Shown here piece after piece: positions 1-9,051 of a stretch of DNA of 11,815 bases (positions are counted from its first letter, which is position 1; each line of letters begins with the position of its first letter). Origin of the DNA: Bacteroidales bacterium. GTDB taxonomy: Bacteria; Bacteroidota; Bacteroidia; Bacteroidales; UBA12481. The DNA is taken from NCBI GenBank assembly GCA_028707745.1, contig JAQWAJ010000021.1:1-11815 (forward strand). The letters are read 5' to 3'. The notes beneath the pieces were generated by a model that was not told the DNA's origin, made no database searches, and worked only from the letters and a program-made list of their open reading frames with translations. The translations under genes were made by a program, and so were the position numbers.

Positions 1-416
1 AGACGATTGGTCACCCCCGGGAAGGAATTTTGTTCCTGAATCAGGGTAGGGATATGTTTTCTGGTGGCCACACGCAGTACCGGGCCGCTGGCAAATCCAC
101 CGGTTCCGATAACCAGATCGGGATTAAACTTCCGGATTACCCGGCTGGCTTTCAGCATACTGGCTACCAGACGGAAGGGAAACAGCAGGTTACGGGCAGA
201 TAGCCCCCTGTGAAAAGCCGATACCGGTAATCCGACGATTTTATATCCGGCGCGCGGAACTTTTTCCATCTCCATTTTTCCGTTAGCCCCGACAAACAGG
301 ATATCTGCCGAAGGCACCATGGCCCTGATTTCATTGGCAATTGCCACAGCCGGGAAAATATGCCCGCCCGTGCCGCCTCCGCTCAGGATGATTCTGTATG
401 GTCTATTCTTTTTCAC
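1..416 (-). CDS. murG: MurG, lipid II-forming N-acetylglucosaminyltransferase (partial, N-terminal 138 residues)
   Basis: MurG moves GlcNAc from UDP-GlcNAc onto lipid I to make lipid II at the inner face of the cytoplasmic membrane. The visible part is the N-terminal, acceptor-binding half. It has the glycine-rich loop GGGTGGH at residues 13-19, a GTGGFASGP segment near residue 105, and EQNSFPG at about 128-134, all standard for the family. The start is a GTG at 414-416 lying inside the 3' end of ftsW (14-nt overlap). It is supported by a clear GGAGG six bases upstream, and the reading continues at once into RPYRIILSGGGTGG. No ATG fits better. The rest of the gene, which should bring it to about 360-370 residues, lies beyond the left edge. 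In related genomes murC, ftsQ, ftsA and ftsZ would follow. Identity is secure. Confidence 0.96.
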   Translation of the reverse strand, partial: MKKNRPYRIILSGGGTGGHIFPAVAIANEIRAMVPSADILFVGANGKMEMEKVPRAGYKIVGLPVSAFHRGLSARNLLFPFRLVASMLKASRVIRKFNPDLVIGTGGFASGPVLRVATRKHIPTLIQEQNSFPGVTNR

Positions 417-1551
417 CTTCTGCCTCCTCATTTACAGCTCTGCTGATTCCCAGTATGATCCCTATTGAAAGGGCGGTAAAAAGTATTGACGTCCCTCCCC
501 GGCTGACCCAGGGTAGCGGCTGACCGGTGACCGGCAGCAGCCCTGACGAAACCCCCATGTTTACCATCGCCTGTATCACCAGGCCCGTCACCAATCCGAT
601 AACCAGAAACGCAGGAAAACTCCGGTCACATTTTCTGACTATCACTCCGGCGCGGTACATCAGAATCAGGTATATGAACACGAGGGGAAGCGCTCCGAAC
701 AGGAACCCGTACTCCTCGATGACAATCGCATAAATAAAATCCGAATAAGCCTGGGGAAGTGAGCGCCGCTGGGTGCTGTGACCGGCAAATTTTCCGAACA
801 TCCCACCATTGGCAATGGCAATCTTTGCTTTGTCTGACTGGAACACCTCTTCCTGATTGGCATCCTTTGAAAAATGCTGTTCCATCCGTTTTTGCCAGGT
901 TTGATCACGAACAGTGGCTCCGGTCGCTTTCCCAAGCATAATGACGACCAACACCAGCACAACACCGGCACCGGCAAGGCTCAACAGATATTTGATCTTT
1001 GTGCGGCCGACGAACAAAAGCACCATACAGGTGACAAACAGAATGGCAGCCGTCGAAAAGTTCTCCGGGAGAATTAATACACATACACCACCAATGACTC
1101 CGACTACAGGTAAAAATCCTTTCTTAAAATCCTGTATTTCAGTCTGATTCCGACTCAGGAACCTGGCCACAAAAATGATCAGCGCGATCTTGGCAAAGTC
1201 GGAACTCTGAAAAGTAATTCCGGTACCGGGGATCCTTACCGAACGGGTAGCTTCATTCAGGTGCACTCCGAAAAGCAAAGTGTAAACCAGGAGCACAACA
1301 GAGATTACCAGTAATAAATTGGCGAAGGTGCTGTAATGCTTATAGGGAATCTTGTGTACAAAATAGATGATCATCCATCCTACAGCCAAAAAGCCCACGT
1401 GTCTGACGATATGCATGGAAGCATTTCCACCGTCTTTGAAGGCCAGTGCAGCTACAGAGCTGGCCACGGCTATGCCCGAATAGACAGTCAGGAATACCAT
1501 GAGTACCCAGATTACACGATCGCCTTTAAATGCCTGTAGAAAATTGCGCAT
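403..1551 (-). CDS. ftsW: FtsW, septal peptidoglycan glycosyltransferase (SEDS family)
   Basis: A SEDS-family polytopic membrane protein of 382 residues that polymerises lipid II at the septum together with its partner transpeptidase FtsI, encoded four genes upstream. Visible marks are many hydrophobic spans; RIPGTGITFQSSDFAK (about 106-121), equivalent to the usual fQPSElaK block; the periplasmic segment SLPQAYSDFIYAIVIEEYG, with Asp271 at the position of the essential aspartate of the SEDS family; and the C-terminal GQPLPWVSRGGTS block (about 343-354). Length fits the family. FtsW rather than RodA is preferred because the gene sits inside the dcw cluster between murD and murG. It starts with ATG 14 nt after the murD stop, with only a weak AGGA close to the start. 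Its last codons contain the Shine-Dalgarno and GTG start of murG. Confidence 0.96.
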   Translation of the reverse strand: MRNFLQAFKGDRVIWVLMVFLTVYSGIAVASSVAALAFKDGGNASMHIVRHVGFLAVGWMIIYFVHKIPYKHYSTFANLLLVISVVLLVYTLLFGVHLNEATRSVRIPGTGITFQSSDFAKIALIIFVARFLSRNQTEIQDFKKGFLPVVGVIGGVCVLILPENFSTAAILFVTCMVLLFVGRTKIKYLLSLAGAGVVLVLVVIMLGKATGATVRDQTWQKRMEQHFSKDANQEEVFQSDKAKIAIANGGMFGKFAGHSTQRRSLPQAYSDFIYAIVIEEYGFLFGALPLVFIYLILMYRAGVIVRKCDRSFPAFLVIGLVTGLVIQAMVNMGVSSGLLPVTGQPLPWVSRGGTSILFTALSIGIILGISRAVNEEAEGEKE

Positions 1552-1565
1552 ATCCTATTGATTAA

Positions 1566-2903
1566 TCAGAGGTTACGGACAGCATTCTTAAATTGCCGGC
1601 CGCGGTCTTCATAGTTTTCAAACAGGTCAAAACTTGCGCAGCAGGGTGAAAGCAGAACGATATCCCCTTCGGTAGCCAGGTAATAGGCTGTCCTGACTGC
1701 TTCCTCCATGCTGGTGGTGTCAACTACGATATCGATGAGATCGTCAAACGATTCGTGGATTTTGGTGTTATCCTTACCCAGGCATACGATTGACTTGACC
1801 TTTTCGCGGACGAGCGGGTGCAATACCGAATAATCGTTGCCTTTATCCGTTCCGCCCAAAATCCACACAACCTTCGATTTCATAGATTCCAATGCATACC
1901 ACGTGGAATTCACGTTGGTAGCCTTCGAATCATTGATAAACTCAATGCCGTGCACTTTGATGACTGATTCAAGGCGATGTTCCACGCCCTGAAAGTCGGT
2001 CAGGCATTCGCGAATGGAGTCTTTGCGGATGTCAAGCACACGCGATGCAATTCCTGAAGCCATGGAATTGTAGGCGTTATGCTTGCCCTGCATCGATAAA
2101 TCAAATAGTGACATATTGAAAGGATTATTATGAATGACAATGTTTACTTCATCGTTCTCAACCCAGGCGCCCGGGTTGTACACCTGATCGAATCCAAAAG
2201 GCAGCAGTTGTGCGGGAATCTGCCGTTTGGCCATCTCTTCACGGATAACCGGGTCATCCCCGCAAAAAATGAAAGAATCCTCAGGTCTCAGGTTCCGGGT
2301 GATCCGGAATTTACTATCGACGTAATTCTGAAATTGATACTCGTAGCGGTCGAGATGATCGGGGGTAATATTCATCAGGATAGCGATATCCGCCCTGAAA
2401 TCATACATCCCGTCGAGCTGGAAGCTCGATACCTCCAGCACGTAATAATCAAAATCCTGCTCAGCCACCTGCCGTGCGTAACTTTGACCGATATTACCGG
2501 CCAGTCCGACATTCAGTCCGGCTTTCTGAAGAATATGGTAGGTCAGCAGGGTGGTAGTGGTTTTACCGTTGCTGCCGGTAATGCAGATGTGTTTGGCCCG
2601 TGAATATCTGAATCCGAATTCCAGTTCCGATATAACCGGGATACCCTTTTCATGCAACAGCTTGATCATCGGAGCCTTTTCGGGAATTCCCGGGCTCTTG
2701 ATCACCGTTTGAGCTTCCAGAATCCGCGATTCGGAATGTCCGCCCTCTTCAAAGTCGAAACCCATATCCAGTAAAGCCTGCCTGTAAGCGGGCTTAATCT
2801 TTCCGGCATCAGAAACCAGAACAGAAAAACCCTGTTTCCGCGCAAGGATTGCTGATCCCACTCCGCTTTCTCCAGCTCCCAGTATGACGATCTTTTCGGC
2901 CAC
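1566..2903 (-). CDS. murD: MurD, UDP-N-acetylmuramoyl-L-alanine:D-glutamate ligase
   Basis: This cytoplasmic Mur ligase adds D-glutamate to UDP-MurNAc-L-Ala using ATP. In its 445 residues I see an N-terminal Rossmann-like UDP-binding segment (VILGAGESGVG, about 6-16); the ATP P-loop GSNGKTTTT (110-118); EVSSFQLD (157-164); NITPDHLDR (178-186); a lysine at 198 in YVDSKFR, matching the carbamylated lysine of the family; and a C-terminal domain with LGGTDKGNDYS and SPCCASFDLFENYEDRG. Length is normal. The start is GTG at 2901-2903, two bases after the mraY stop. The only Shine-Dalgarno-like bases (AGGAG) touch the start codon, so translation probably depends on coupling with mraY. No start codon lies just upstream in this frame before the conserved N-terminal strand. 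Confidence 0.96.
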   Translation of the reverse strand: MAEKIVILGAGESGVGSAILARKQGFSVLVSDAGKIKPAYRQALLDMGFDFEEGGHSESRILEAQTVIKSPGIPEKAPMIKLLHEKGIPVISELEFGFRYSRAKHICITGSNGKTTTTLLTYHILQKAGLNVGLAGNIGQSYARQVAEQDFDYYVLEVSSFQLDGMYDFRADIAILMNITPDHLDRYEYQFQNYVDSKFRITRNLRPEDSFIFCGDDPVIREEMAKRQIPAQLLPFGFDQVYNPGAWVENDEVNIVIHNNPFNMSLFDLSMQGKHNAYNSMASGIASRVLDIRKDSIRECLTDFQGVEHRLESVIKVHGIEFINDSKATNVNSTWYALESMKSKVVWILGGTDKGNDYSVLHPLVREKVKSIVCLGKDNTKIHESFDDLIDIVVDTTSMEEAVRTAYYLATEGDIVLLSPCCASFDLFENYEDRGRQFKNAVRNL

Positions 2904-2905
2904 TC

Positions 2906-4165
2906 CTATCTGATTTTTAAGGTAACTATGGTGATTACAGCCAGAAGAATACCGACAATCAGGAACCTGACCACAATTTTAGGTTCCGCAATGTTTTTCT
3001 TCTGGTAATGATGATGCAGCGGGGCCATCAGAAAAATCCTCCGTCCCTCGCCATAGCGCTTGCGCGTATATTTGAACCAACCCACCTGCATCATAACGGT
3101 CAGGTTTTCAACGATGAAAACGCCGCACAAAATGGGTATGAAAAATTCTTTCCTGATCATGATGGCAAATACGGCAATGATGCCGCCCAGCGCCAGGCTC
3201 CCCGTATCGCCCATGAAAACCTGTGCCGGATAGGTATTGTACCACATAAATCCTACCGTGGCCCCGATAAACGCCGATACAAACACGGTAAGCTCCCCGG
3301 AATAGGGGATATACATGATATTCAGATAGTCAGCGAATTCATAATGGCACGACAGATAGGCCAGAATACCGAGCGTGGCCCCGATAATTGCCGAGGACCC
3401 GGTGGCCAAACCATCCAGCCCGTCGGTTAAATTGGCCCCGTTACTGATGAAAATAACCAGCAGTATAACGATGATCGCAAAAACCAGCCAGGTCCAGCGG
3501 GCGCTGTTACCTCCCATCCAACCAACCAGCCACTCGTAATTAAATTCGTTGTTTTTAACAAAAGGGATTGTGGTCGTAGTACCGCGCGATTCAGTGTATA
3601 TATATGTCATCCCATTGTGAAGATTGATGTCCTTCGCGCTTAAAACACTATCCTTCACCGTGATATCTGATGATTTAACCAGAATTTTTTCGCCCACCAT
3701 AACATTTTCATTATTATACAGGGTGAGTGCGATAATCAGACCGAGAATCACCTGACCGATGATTTTGAACTTGGCGGCCAATCCTCCTTTATCTTTTTTA
3801 AATACTTTGATATAATCATCGAGAAAACCGATCAGCCCAAGCCAAACAGTGGTCAGGATCATCAGGATGATATAAATATTATTAAGGTTGGCAAACAGCA
3901 GTGTTGGGATCAGTATGGCAGCCAGGATAATAATACCACCCATCGTTGGCGTGCCTGACTTTTGTATTTGCCCCTCCAGCCCCAAATCCCTGACCAGCTC
4001 GCCCACCTGTTTAGCCCTCAGGTAATCGATAATTCTCCTTCCGAACACCATTGAAATCAATAATGCCGTAATCAAAGCCATACCCGAACGGAATGAGATG
4101 TAATGAAGCAGTCCCGCTCCGGGGATGTCCAATTTATTAAGCCAATTACCGAGTTCGTAAAGCAT
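2906..4165 (-). CDS. mraY: MraY, phospho-MurNAc-pentapeptide transferase
   Basis: An integral membrane enzyme that transfers phospho-MurNAc-pentapeptide from UDP to undecaprenyl phosphate, forming lipid I. Core motifs are present: GTPTMGG (71-77), the Asp pair in [15 protein letters not shown] (D116, D117), [12 protein letters not shown] (245-256), [17 protein letters not shown] (312-328, catalytic-region D320) and the histidine cluster [10 protein letters not shown] (381-390). At 419 residues it is about 60 longer than the E. coli enzyme. The excess is a polar stretch at about 152-215 between two membrane spans, which by family topology should face the periplasm. Such an insertion is, as I recall, usual in Bacteroidetes MraY. 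The ATG start lies 10 nt after the murE stop with no evident Shine-Dalgarno. In many other phyla murF would separate murE and mraY; it is absent here. Confidence 0.97.
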   Translation of the reverse strand: MLYELGNWLNKLDIPGAGLLHYISFRSGMALITALLISMVFGRRIIDYLRAKQVGELVRDLGLEGQIQKSGTPTMGGIIILAAILIPTLLFANLNNIYIILMILTTVWLGLIGFLDDYIKVFKKDKGGLAAKFKIIGQVILGLIIALTLYNNENVMVGEKILVKSSDITVKDSVLSAKDINLHNGMTYIYTESRGTTTTIPFVKNNEFNYEWLVGWMGGNSARWTWLVFAIIVILLVIFISNGANLTDGLDGLATGSSAIIGATLGILAYLSCHYEFADYLNIMYIPYSGELTVFVSAFIGATVGFMWYNTYPAQVFMGDTGSLALGGIIAVFAIMIRKEFFIPILCGVFIVENLTVMMQVGWFKYTRKRYGEGRRIFLMAPLHHHYQKKNIAEPKIVVRFLIVGILLAVITIVTLKIR

Positions 4166-4175
4166 TGATTTTCGG

Positions 4176-5636
4176 TTATAGGTTTTCGGTCTTCAGGTTT
4201 CTTAATTCTTCACGGTCATCAAAATGGTGTTTTACCCCATTGATTTCCTGATAGGTTTCATGTCCCTTGCCAGCCACCAGCACGATATCTCCTTTTTGTG
4301 CCATAGCCACAGCCGTTTTAATCGCTTCATGACGGTTGGTGATGCTCAGAACCTTGCGGACAGCTCCTGCGGGGATCCCTTTTTTCACTTCATCCATGAT
4401 GAATTCCGGATCCTCGGTACGCGGATTATCAGAGGTAATGATCACCTGATCGCTTAACCGGCAGGCAACCTCTGCCATCAGCGGCCGTTTCCCACGGTCA
4501 CGGTCACCACCGGCCCCAAAAACGGTGATGATCCTGCTGGCTGATTTCTTAAGCTCAACCAGCGTGCTCAGTACATTTTCCAGTGCATCCGGAGTATGGG
4601 CATAATCCACTATCCCGATCCGGTCATTACCAAGCAGCACGGTTTCAAGCCTGCCCTCGACCGGTTGAAGCAGGCTCAGCTGAGTCAGTACACCAACCTC
4701 ATCCTGGCCAAGCAGTCGGGCAGCAGCATATACAGCAAGTAAATTGGATACATTATAGCGGCCGATAAAGTTCAGCCAAACCTCTTTGGTGTCAAATGAA
4801 ACCTGCATCCCGTCGAGGTGCTCCTCCATCAACCGTCCTTCGAAATCTGCGGCGCCTCTGGTAGCATAGGTGTACCGGTTAGCCGGGCAGTTCTGAAGCA
4901 TCACCAAACCATTCTTGTCTTCGGCATTCGTTAAACCAAAGGCATTGGGGTCAAGCTGGTCGAAAAATGATTTTTTAGCTTTCAGATACGCTTGAAAATC
5001 ATGGTGATAATCCAGATGATCCCGGGTGAGGTTGGTGAAAATGCCCCCGGCAAATCTGACCCCTTCAACCCGGTGTTGGTCCATCGCGTGTGATGAAACT
5101 TCTACAAAGGCATACTGACAACCGGCTTTAACCATGTCAGCCAGATGCCGCTGGAACGTAATCGCATCGGGAGTAGTATGGGTGGCATCGGTTGAACCGA
5201 GGTGAACCCGTACCCTGATAGTCGAGATTAATCCCGATGGATATCCGAGGTTTTCGAATAAAGTATAGAGTAATGTGGCAATGGTAGTTTTTCCGTTGGT
5301 GCCGGTAACACCCACAACCTGAAGCGACTCTGACGGAAAATCATAAAATGCCGATGCCATGGGTCCGATGGCTTGTCCTGAATTTTCAACCCTGATGATT
5401 ACCGATTTATCCAGATCAATATCAGGAGCCTGTTCACACAGAATGGCGGCAGCTCCTTGCTCGATTGCCTGTTTTATATAATGGTGCCCATCGTGATGGG
5501 TGCCTTTGATGGCAGCAAACAGCATCCCCGGCACCACTTCCCTGGAATTCAGGGTGAGCCCGCTAATCAGGATCCCGGGATCTCCGGAGAGTTCCGTTAT
5601 ATTAATATGGCCGATGAGATCGCTTAACTTTTTCAT
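4176..5636 (-). CDS. murE: MurE, UDP-MurNAc-L-Ala-D-Glu:meso-diaminopimelate ligase
   Basis: A cytoplasmic Mur ligase of 486 residues that adds the third amino acid of the peptidoglycan stem peptide. Visible are the P-loop GTNGKTT (112-118), TTPDA (154-158), [12 protein letters not shown] (179-190), [12 protein letters not shown] (200-211), a lysine near 221 in LKAKKSFFD at the carbamylated-lysine position, [10 protein letters not shown] (343-352), and [10 protein letters not shown] (401-410). The DNPR tetrad (403-406) is the established signature of meso-diaminopimelate-adding MurE; lysine-adding enzymes differ here. This implies DAP-type peptidoglycan, as expected for a Gram-negative bacterium. 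The ATG overlaps the ftsI stop in an ATGA arrangement (5633-5636), a strong sign of translational coupling. Length is normal. Confidence 0.97.
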   Translation of the reverse strand: MKKLSDLIGHINITELSGDPGILISGLTLNSREVVPGMLFAAIKGTHHDGHHYIKQAIEQGAAAILCEQAPDIDLDKSVIIRVENSGQAIGPMASAFYDFPSESLQVVGVTGTNGKTTIATLLYTLFENLGYPSGLISTIRVRVHLGSTDATHTTPDAITFQRHLADMVKAGCQYAFVEVSSHAMDQHRVEGVRFAGGIFTNLTRDHLDYHHDFQAYLKAKKSFFDQLDPNAFGLTNAEDKNGLVMLQNCPANRYTYATRGAADFEGRLMEEHLDGMQVSFDTKEVWLNFIGRYNVSNLLAVYAAARLLGQDEVGVLTQLSLLQPVEGRLETVLLGNDRIGIVDYAHTPDALENVLSTLVELKKSASRIITVFGAGGDRDRGKRPLMAEVACRLSDQVIITSDNPRTEDPEFIMDEVKKGIPAGAVRKVLSITNRHEAIKTAVAMAQKGDIVLVAGKGHETYQEINGVKHHFDDREELRNLKTENL

Positions 5637-7762
5637 AGTGCAGTCAATTGAAATTCTATCACCCCTGTCGAATCGCGGTAACTTCCCGGCCGTGGGCTCT
5701 GCGAAACGATTCTCCCCGATCCTTTTACTTTCACTTTATAACCCATATTCTCAAGAACCGGCAGCACATCTTTCAATCCCATCCCGATAAAATCCGGCAA
5801 TACGGAGTCTTTTGGATTTATCGGCTGTGCCTGCAACAGGTCTCCTTTACGGATGATCTGGGCCCACGGGGCAGCCGATTTCGCACCCAGTAGAGGAATG
5901 TTCAGGTTGCTCAGCACTCTGTTGGTCTTTTCAAGATTACCCGGAGAAACTACCGGCACTCTTTCGATCGTAGTGTCTTCGGATGCAGTAAGGTTTTTCT
6001 GCAAACTCAGGTTGGTGGCATACACCTTGTCGGCTATCGCTCTGAAAACGGTACCTGACACTGTGCCTCCATAATAAGAAGTACCTCTCGGCCGGGAAAC
6101 CACGCAAATGCAACTGTATGCAGGATGATCTGCCGGAAAATATCCGACAAAAGAAGCACGGTAATCTTTTCTGCCACCCACCTTATAACCCTCAGCATTG
6201 TTAGCGATTACGGCAGTTCCGGTCTTTCCGGCAAAAGTATAGAGATCCGTCTTGAGCCCTTTGGCAGTGCCATCGGTTACCACACCCTCAAGCATGCTTC
6301 TAACAATTCTCAAAGTTTCACGTGAGCATATCGAGGATTTCATCACGTCGGTCTTGTATGTTTTCACGATCTGACTGTGCGACTTGAGGTATTTAACCAG
6401 CCGGGGTCTCACCATGCACCCGTCGTTCGCAATGGCATTGTAAAAGTTCAGGATCTGAAGGGGTGTCAGTTCAACTTCATAACCGAAACCCATCCAGGCA
6501 GGAGTGGCAACCGACCAGGTAGAGCTTTTCGGATTTTTGATCCTGGGATCCTGGCCGCCTTCGATCTCCAGGTTCAGCGGTTTGTTGATCCCCATGGCAT
6601 AGATGCGTTCCAGAAAATGCTCAGGGTTTGTACAATAGAATTTGTCAATAATGCGGGCCATTCCGATGTTCGAGGAGTGTTCAATAATCTCTTGCACGGT
6701 AATGGTTCCAAAACCTCCCGTGTGTGAATCGGTGATTGGTTGCCCGTGTAAGGTGAATTTCCCTCCGTAAGTCTCATATAAATCAGTGGGTTTCACGTAT
6801 CCGTCCTCGAGTGCAGCCATGATGGCCGGCACCTTAAAAGTCGATCCCGGCTCTAGGCATTCATTGATTGCGTAATTCTTGATTTCATAATAGTTCCCGT
6901 CGTCAGCCAAGCCGAGATTAGCCATAGCCAGGATCTCGCCGGTTTTCACTTCCATCAAAATCGTGCAACCATACTCGGCCATGTTGTCAACCATGCATTG
7001 ATACAGAGCTGACTCGGCAACATCCTGATAATTGACATCAATGGTCGTGACTATATCGAGCCCGTCGACGGGTTCAATTTCATTGTCAACATTGAGTGGC
7101 ATCCAGGTTCCGCCGCCAACCCGTTGTTCCAGCCGTCTCCCGTCGGTACCCTTCAGAAAATAATCGAAAGAGCCTTCGATTCCTACCACTGTTTCGCCAT
7201 CGCTGACATAGCCGATCGTTCTGCTGGCCAGCAATTTGTAAGGCTTTTCGCGTTTACTGACCAGACTGAGTATCAGCCCACCCTTGTATTGCCCCAGGTT
7301 GAACAGTGGCAAGGTTCTCACCGCACGGGCCTCATCGAAGGATGCATCTTTGTGCAGTAAGACAAATTGCTTCCGTTCGCTGCGGGCTTTTCTGATCATC
7401 TGGTCGTACTGGGCAGCCGTTTTATCAGGAACCATCCTGTTTAAACCGGCGGTCAGTTCAGGCAGATACCTGTCGAGAAGAGTCTGGTCCGTGCCTGAAC
7501 TATTCGGGTCCATGGCAACATCGTAGCGGGGAAGTGAGCTGGCGAGAGCAGTTTCATCACGTGCCAGGATATTCCCGCGGCTGGATGGAATGATCCGGTG
7601 GGTTTCGCTGACAGATTCGGCTTCAGCCCGCAGTGCTTCGCCACCGGTGAGCTGGATGCGCAGAACCTGTGCCAGGATGGCAACGGCAACCAGGAAGGTA
7701 ACCAGGTAAACCACTCCCAGGCGCGACAGTATGGCTTTCTTTATTTCTACCGGGTTACTCAT
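5633..7762 (-). CDS. ftsI: FtsI (PBP3-type) division transpeptidase with C-terminal PASTA domain
   Basis: A class B penicillin-binding protein that crosslinks septal peptidoglycan and works with FtsW. Numbered from the ATG at 7760-7762 (709 residues), it has a short cytoplasmic tail, one membrane anchor at about 12-34, a dimerisation/pedestal region beginning near HRIIPSSRGNILARD, and a transpeptidase domain with SxxK (S307-T-F-K310), SxN (S363-S-N365) and KTG (513-515). A single PASTA-like domain lies at about 650-709. The frame stays open to a TTG at 7771, but I prefer the ATG: it gives the compact MSNPVEIKKA start and overlaps the ftsL-like stop by 8 nt, like the other junctions here. The PASTA tail and position support the Bacteroidetes FtsI type rather than an elongation PBP2. 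Active-site motifs are intact. Confidence 0.95.
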   Translation of the reverse strand: MSNPVEIKKAILSRLGVVYLVTFLVAVAILAQVLRIQLTGGEALRAEAESVSETHRIIPSSRGNILARDETALASSLPRYDVAMDPNSSGTDQTLLDRYLPELTAGLNRMVPDKTAAQYDQMIRKARSERKQFVLLHKDASFDEARAVRTLPLFNLGQYKGGLILSLVSKREKPYKLLASRTIGYVSDGETVVGIEGSFDYFLKGTDGRRLEQRVGGGTWMPLNVDNEIEPVDGLDIVTTIDVNYQDVAESALYQCMVDNMAEYGCTILMEVKTGEILAMANLGLADDGNYYEIKNYAINECLEPGSTFKVPAIMAALEDGYVKPTDLYETYGGKFTLHGQPITDSHTGGFGTITVQEIIEHSSNIGMARIIDKFYCTNPEHFLERIYAMGINKPLNLEIEGGQDPRIKNPKSSTWSVATPAWMGFGYEVELTPLQILNFYNAIANDGCMVRPRLVKYLKSHSQIVKTYKTDVMKSSICSRETLRIVRSMLEGVVTDGTAKGLKTDLYTFAGKTGTAVIANNAEGYKVGGRKDYRASFVGYFPADHPAYSCICVVSRPRGTSYYGGTVSGTVFRAIADKVYATNLSLQKNLTASEDTTIERVPVVSPGNLEKTNRVLSNLNIPLLGAKSAAPWAQIIRKGDLLQAQPINPKDSVLPDFIGMGLKDVLPVLENMGYKVKVKGSGRIVSQSPRPGSYRDSTGVIEFQLTAL

Positions 7763-8138
7763 CCATGACAATTTTATATGGAGGGGTTTTCGCTTCCTGC
7801 AAAGGCAACTCCAGATCGATGATCATTTGCTTGACTTCGGATTGTTTGCTCAGTTCCTGAAGATCGAAAGCCGTTGAAACAGCTTCAGCGCGCATCTCAC
7901 GGATATCCTTCTCCAAAGTCATAATCTGCCGCATGACGTTTTCGCCTCTGTATTGGTTGAAAATGTATAAAAGGATGGCCGCGGCTACAAACAACAGAAA
8001 TGGTATCTGCCGGAGAACCACGTCCCTTTCAAGATATTTTCCGCCAAGCAGATCCTTCAGGGAGAATTTTGACGACTCCCTGATCTCCTGTTTGGTGGAG
8101 ATGAATTCTTTGTTCTCTATTTTCTTCCTTTTAAACAT
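7755..8138 (-). CDS. ftsL: FtsL-like divisome membrane protein
   Basis: A small bitopic protein of 127 residues between rsmH and ftsI, the usual place for ftsL. It has a charged cytoplasmic N-terminus (about 1-43, rich in Lys and Glu), one hydrophobic span at about 45-61 (IPFLLFVAAAILLYIF), and an external region at about 63-105 that is charged and fits a coiled coil. It ends in a segment LPLQEAKTPPYKI. Family knowledge says FtsL pairs with FtsB and FtsQ to activate FtsWI, but sequence conservation is very low. The assignment therefore rests on size, topology and gene position, plus similarity to the FtsL-like proteins I recall from Bacteroidetes. The ATG lies 8 nt inside the rsmH 3' end, and the stop lies 8 nt inside the ftsI start, so all three are probably coupled. 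Confidence 0.85.
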   Translation of the reverse strand: MFKRKKIENKEFISTKQEIRESSKFSLKDLLGGKYLERDVVLRQIPFLLFVAAAILLYIFNQYRGENVMRQIMTLEKDIREMRAEAVSTAFDLQELSKQSEVKQMIIDLELPLQEAKTPPYKIVMDE

Positions 8139-9051
8139 GTGCCTGAAATTCTGTCCTTTCGGCTATTCTCAAACGTGCACTGCGCGCACGGCTGTTACGT
8201 TCATTTTCTTCTTCATCCGGTACGATCACTTTCCGGTTGATCGCCCGGTAAGGAATCATGGTATTTCCTTTCAAATCGGTTTCGATGGTCCCCGCGTCAT
8301 TACCGCCCTTGATGTAATTCTTAACCAGACGGTCCTCGAGTGAATGGTAGCTGATAACGACCAGACGGCCACCCGGTTTCAAAACGGCGGCAGTTTGCTC
8401 CAGCATATCATGCAGGCTCTCGATTTCATGGTTTACGGCAATCCTTAGAGCCTGAAAAACCTGGGCCAGCATCTTGTTTTCACGGTTTCCCGGAAAGAGC
8501 GGACGCAGTATCGCAGCCAGAGAGAAAGTCGTCAGAATCGGTGTATGATCGCGGGTCTCAACAATTTTTCGGGCAATCCGGTGTGCCTGGTCCACTTCCC
8601 CATACTCCCTGAAAATCCTTTTGAGTTCCTGTTCGTCAGATTGCTGAAGAATATCGGCAGCCGACGGTTTCAGTCCCGGGCTCATCCGCATATCGAGATT
8701 TGCATCGTACCTGAAGGAGAAACCTCTTTCGGGATTATCCAGATGCTCTGACGATACGCCCAGATCGGCCAGAATACCATCGACCTGGTCATGACCGATA
8801 TAACGAAGAAAATTTGCAAAGAACCTGAAGTTGTGCTGAATAAATTCGAACCGGTCATCAGAGATAAGCCTGTCCTTCATCGCAGGATCCTGATCAAAGG
8901 CGATCAACTTGCCGTCCCTGAGATGTCTCAGAATTTCCCGGGAATGACCACCCCCTCCGTAGGTGAGGTCAACATAAACGCCATCAGGCCTGATAGCCAA
9001 TCCTGATACGCTCTCCGACAGTAGTACAGGTATATGATAATCAATCGTCAT
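8131..9051 (-). CDS. rsmH: RsmH (MraW), 16S rRNA m4C1402 methyltransferase
   Basis: An S-adenosylmethionine-dependent methyltransferase that N4-methylates C1402 in the decoding region of 16S rRNA. With the ATG at 9049-9051 it has 306 residues, normal for the family. Motifs in order are HIPVLLSESV (6-15), the SAM-binding VDLTYGGGGHS (27-37), DLGVSSEHLDNPERGFSF (96-113), FQALRIAVNHE (199-209), SYHSLEDRLVK (234-244) and the basic C-terminal ARSARLRIAER. A GTG one codon upstream (9052-9054) is also possible, but GGAG sits four bases before the ATG and only one base before the GTG. The mraZ stop and this ATG overlap as TGATG. The 3' end overlaps the ftsL-like gene by 8 nt. Confidence 0.96.
   Translation of the reverse strand: MTIDYHIPVLLSESVSGLAIRPDGVYVDLTYGGGGHSREILRHLRDGKLIAFDQDPAMKDRLISDDRFEFIQHNFRFFANFLRYIGHDQVDGILADLGVSSEHLDNPERGFSFRYDANLDMRMSPGLKPSAADILQQSDEQELKRIFREYGEVDQAHRIARKIVETRDHTPILTTFSLAAILRPLFPGNRENKMLAQVFQALRIAVNHEIESLHDMLEQTAAVLKPGGRLVVISYHSLEDRLVKNYIKGGNDAGTIETDLKGNTMIPYRAINRKVIVPDEEENERNSRARSARLRIAERTEFQAHV

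Noticed and set aside
2130..2603. Plus-strand open frame of 157 codons inside murD
   Set aside because: It lies antisense to a fully conserved murD and shows no recognisable motif; it is a by-product of the coding strand.
3008..3430. Plus-strand open frame of 140 codons inside mraY
   Set aside because: Antisense to conserved mraY motifs, with a composition unlike a real protein.
7763..7771. TTG at 7771 as the start of ftsI, adding MSW
   Set aside because: The ATG at 7762 is a stronger start codon and gives the short overlap typical of this operon.
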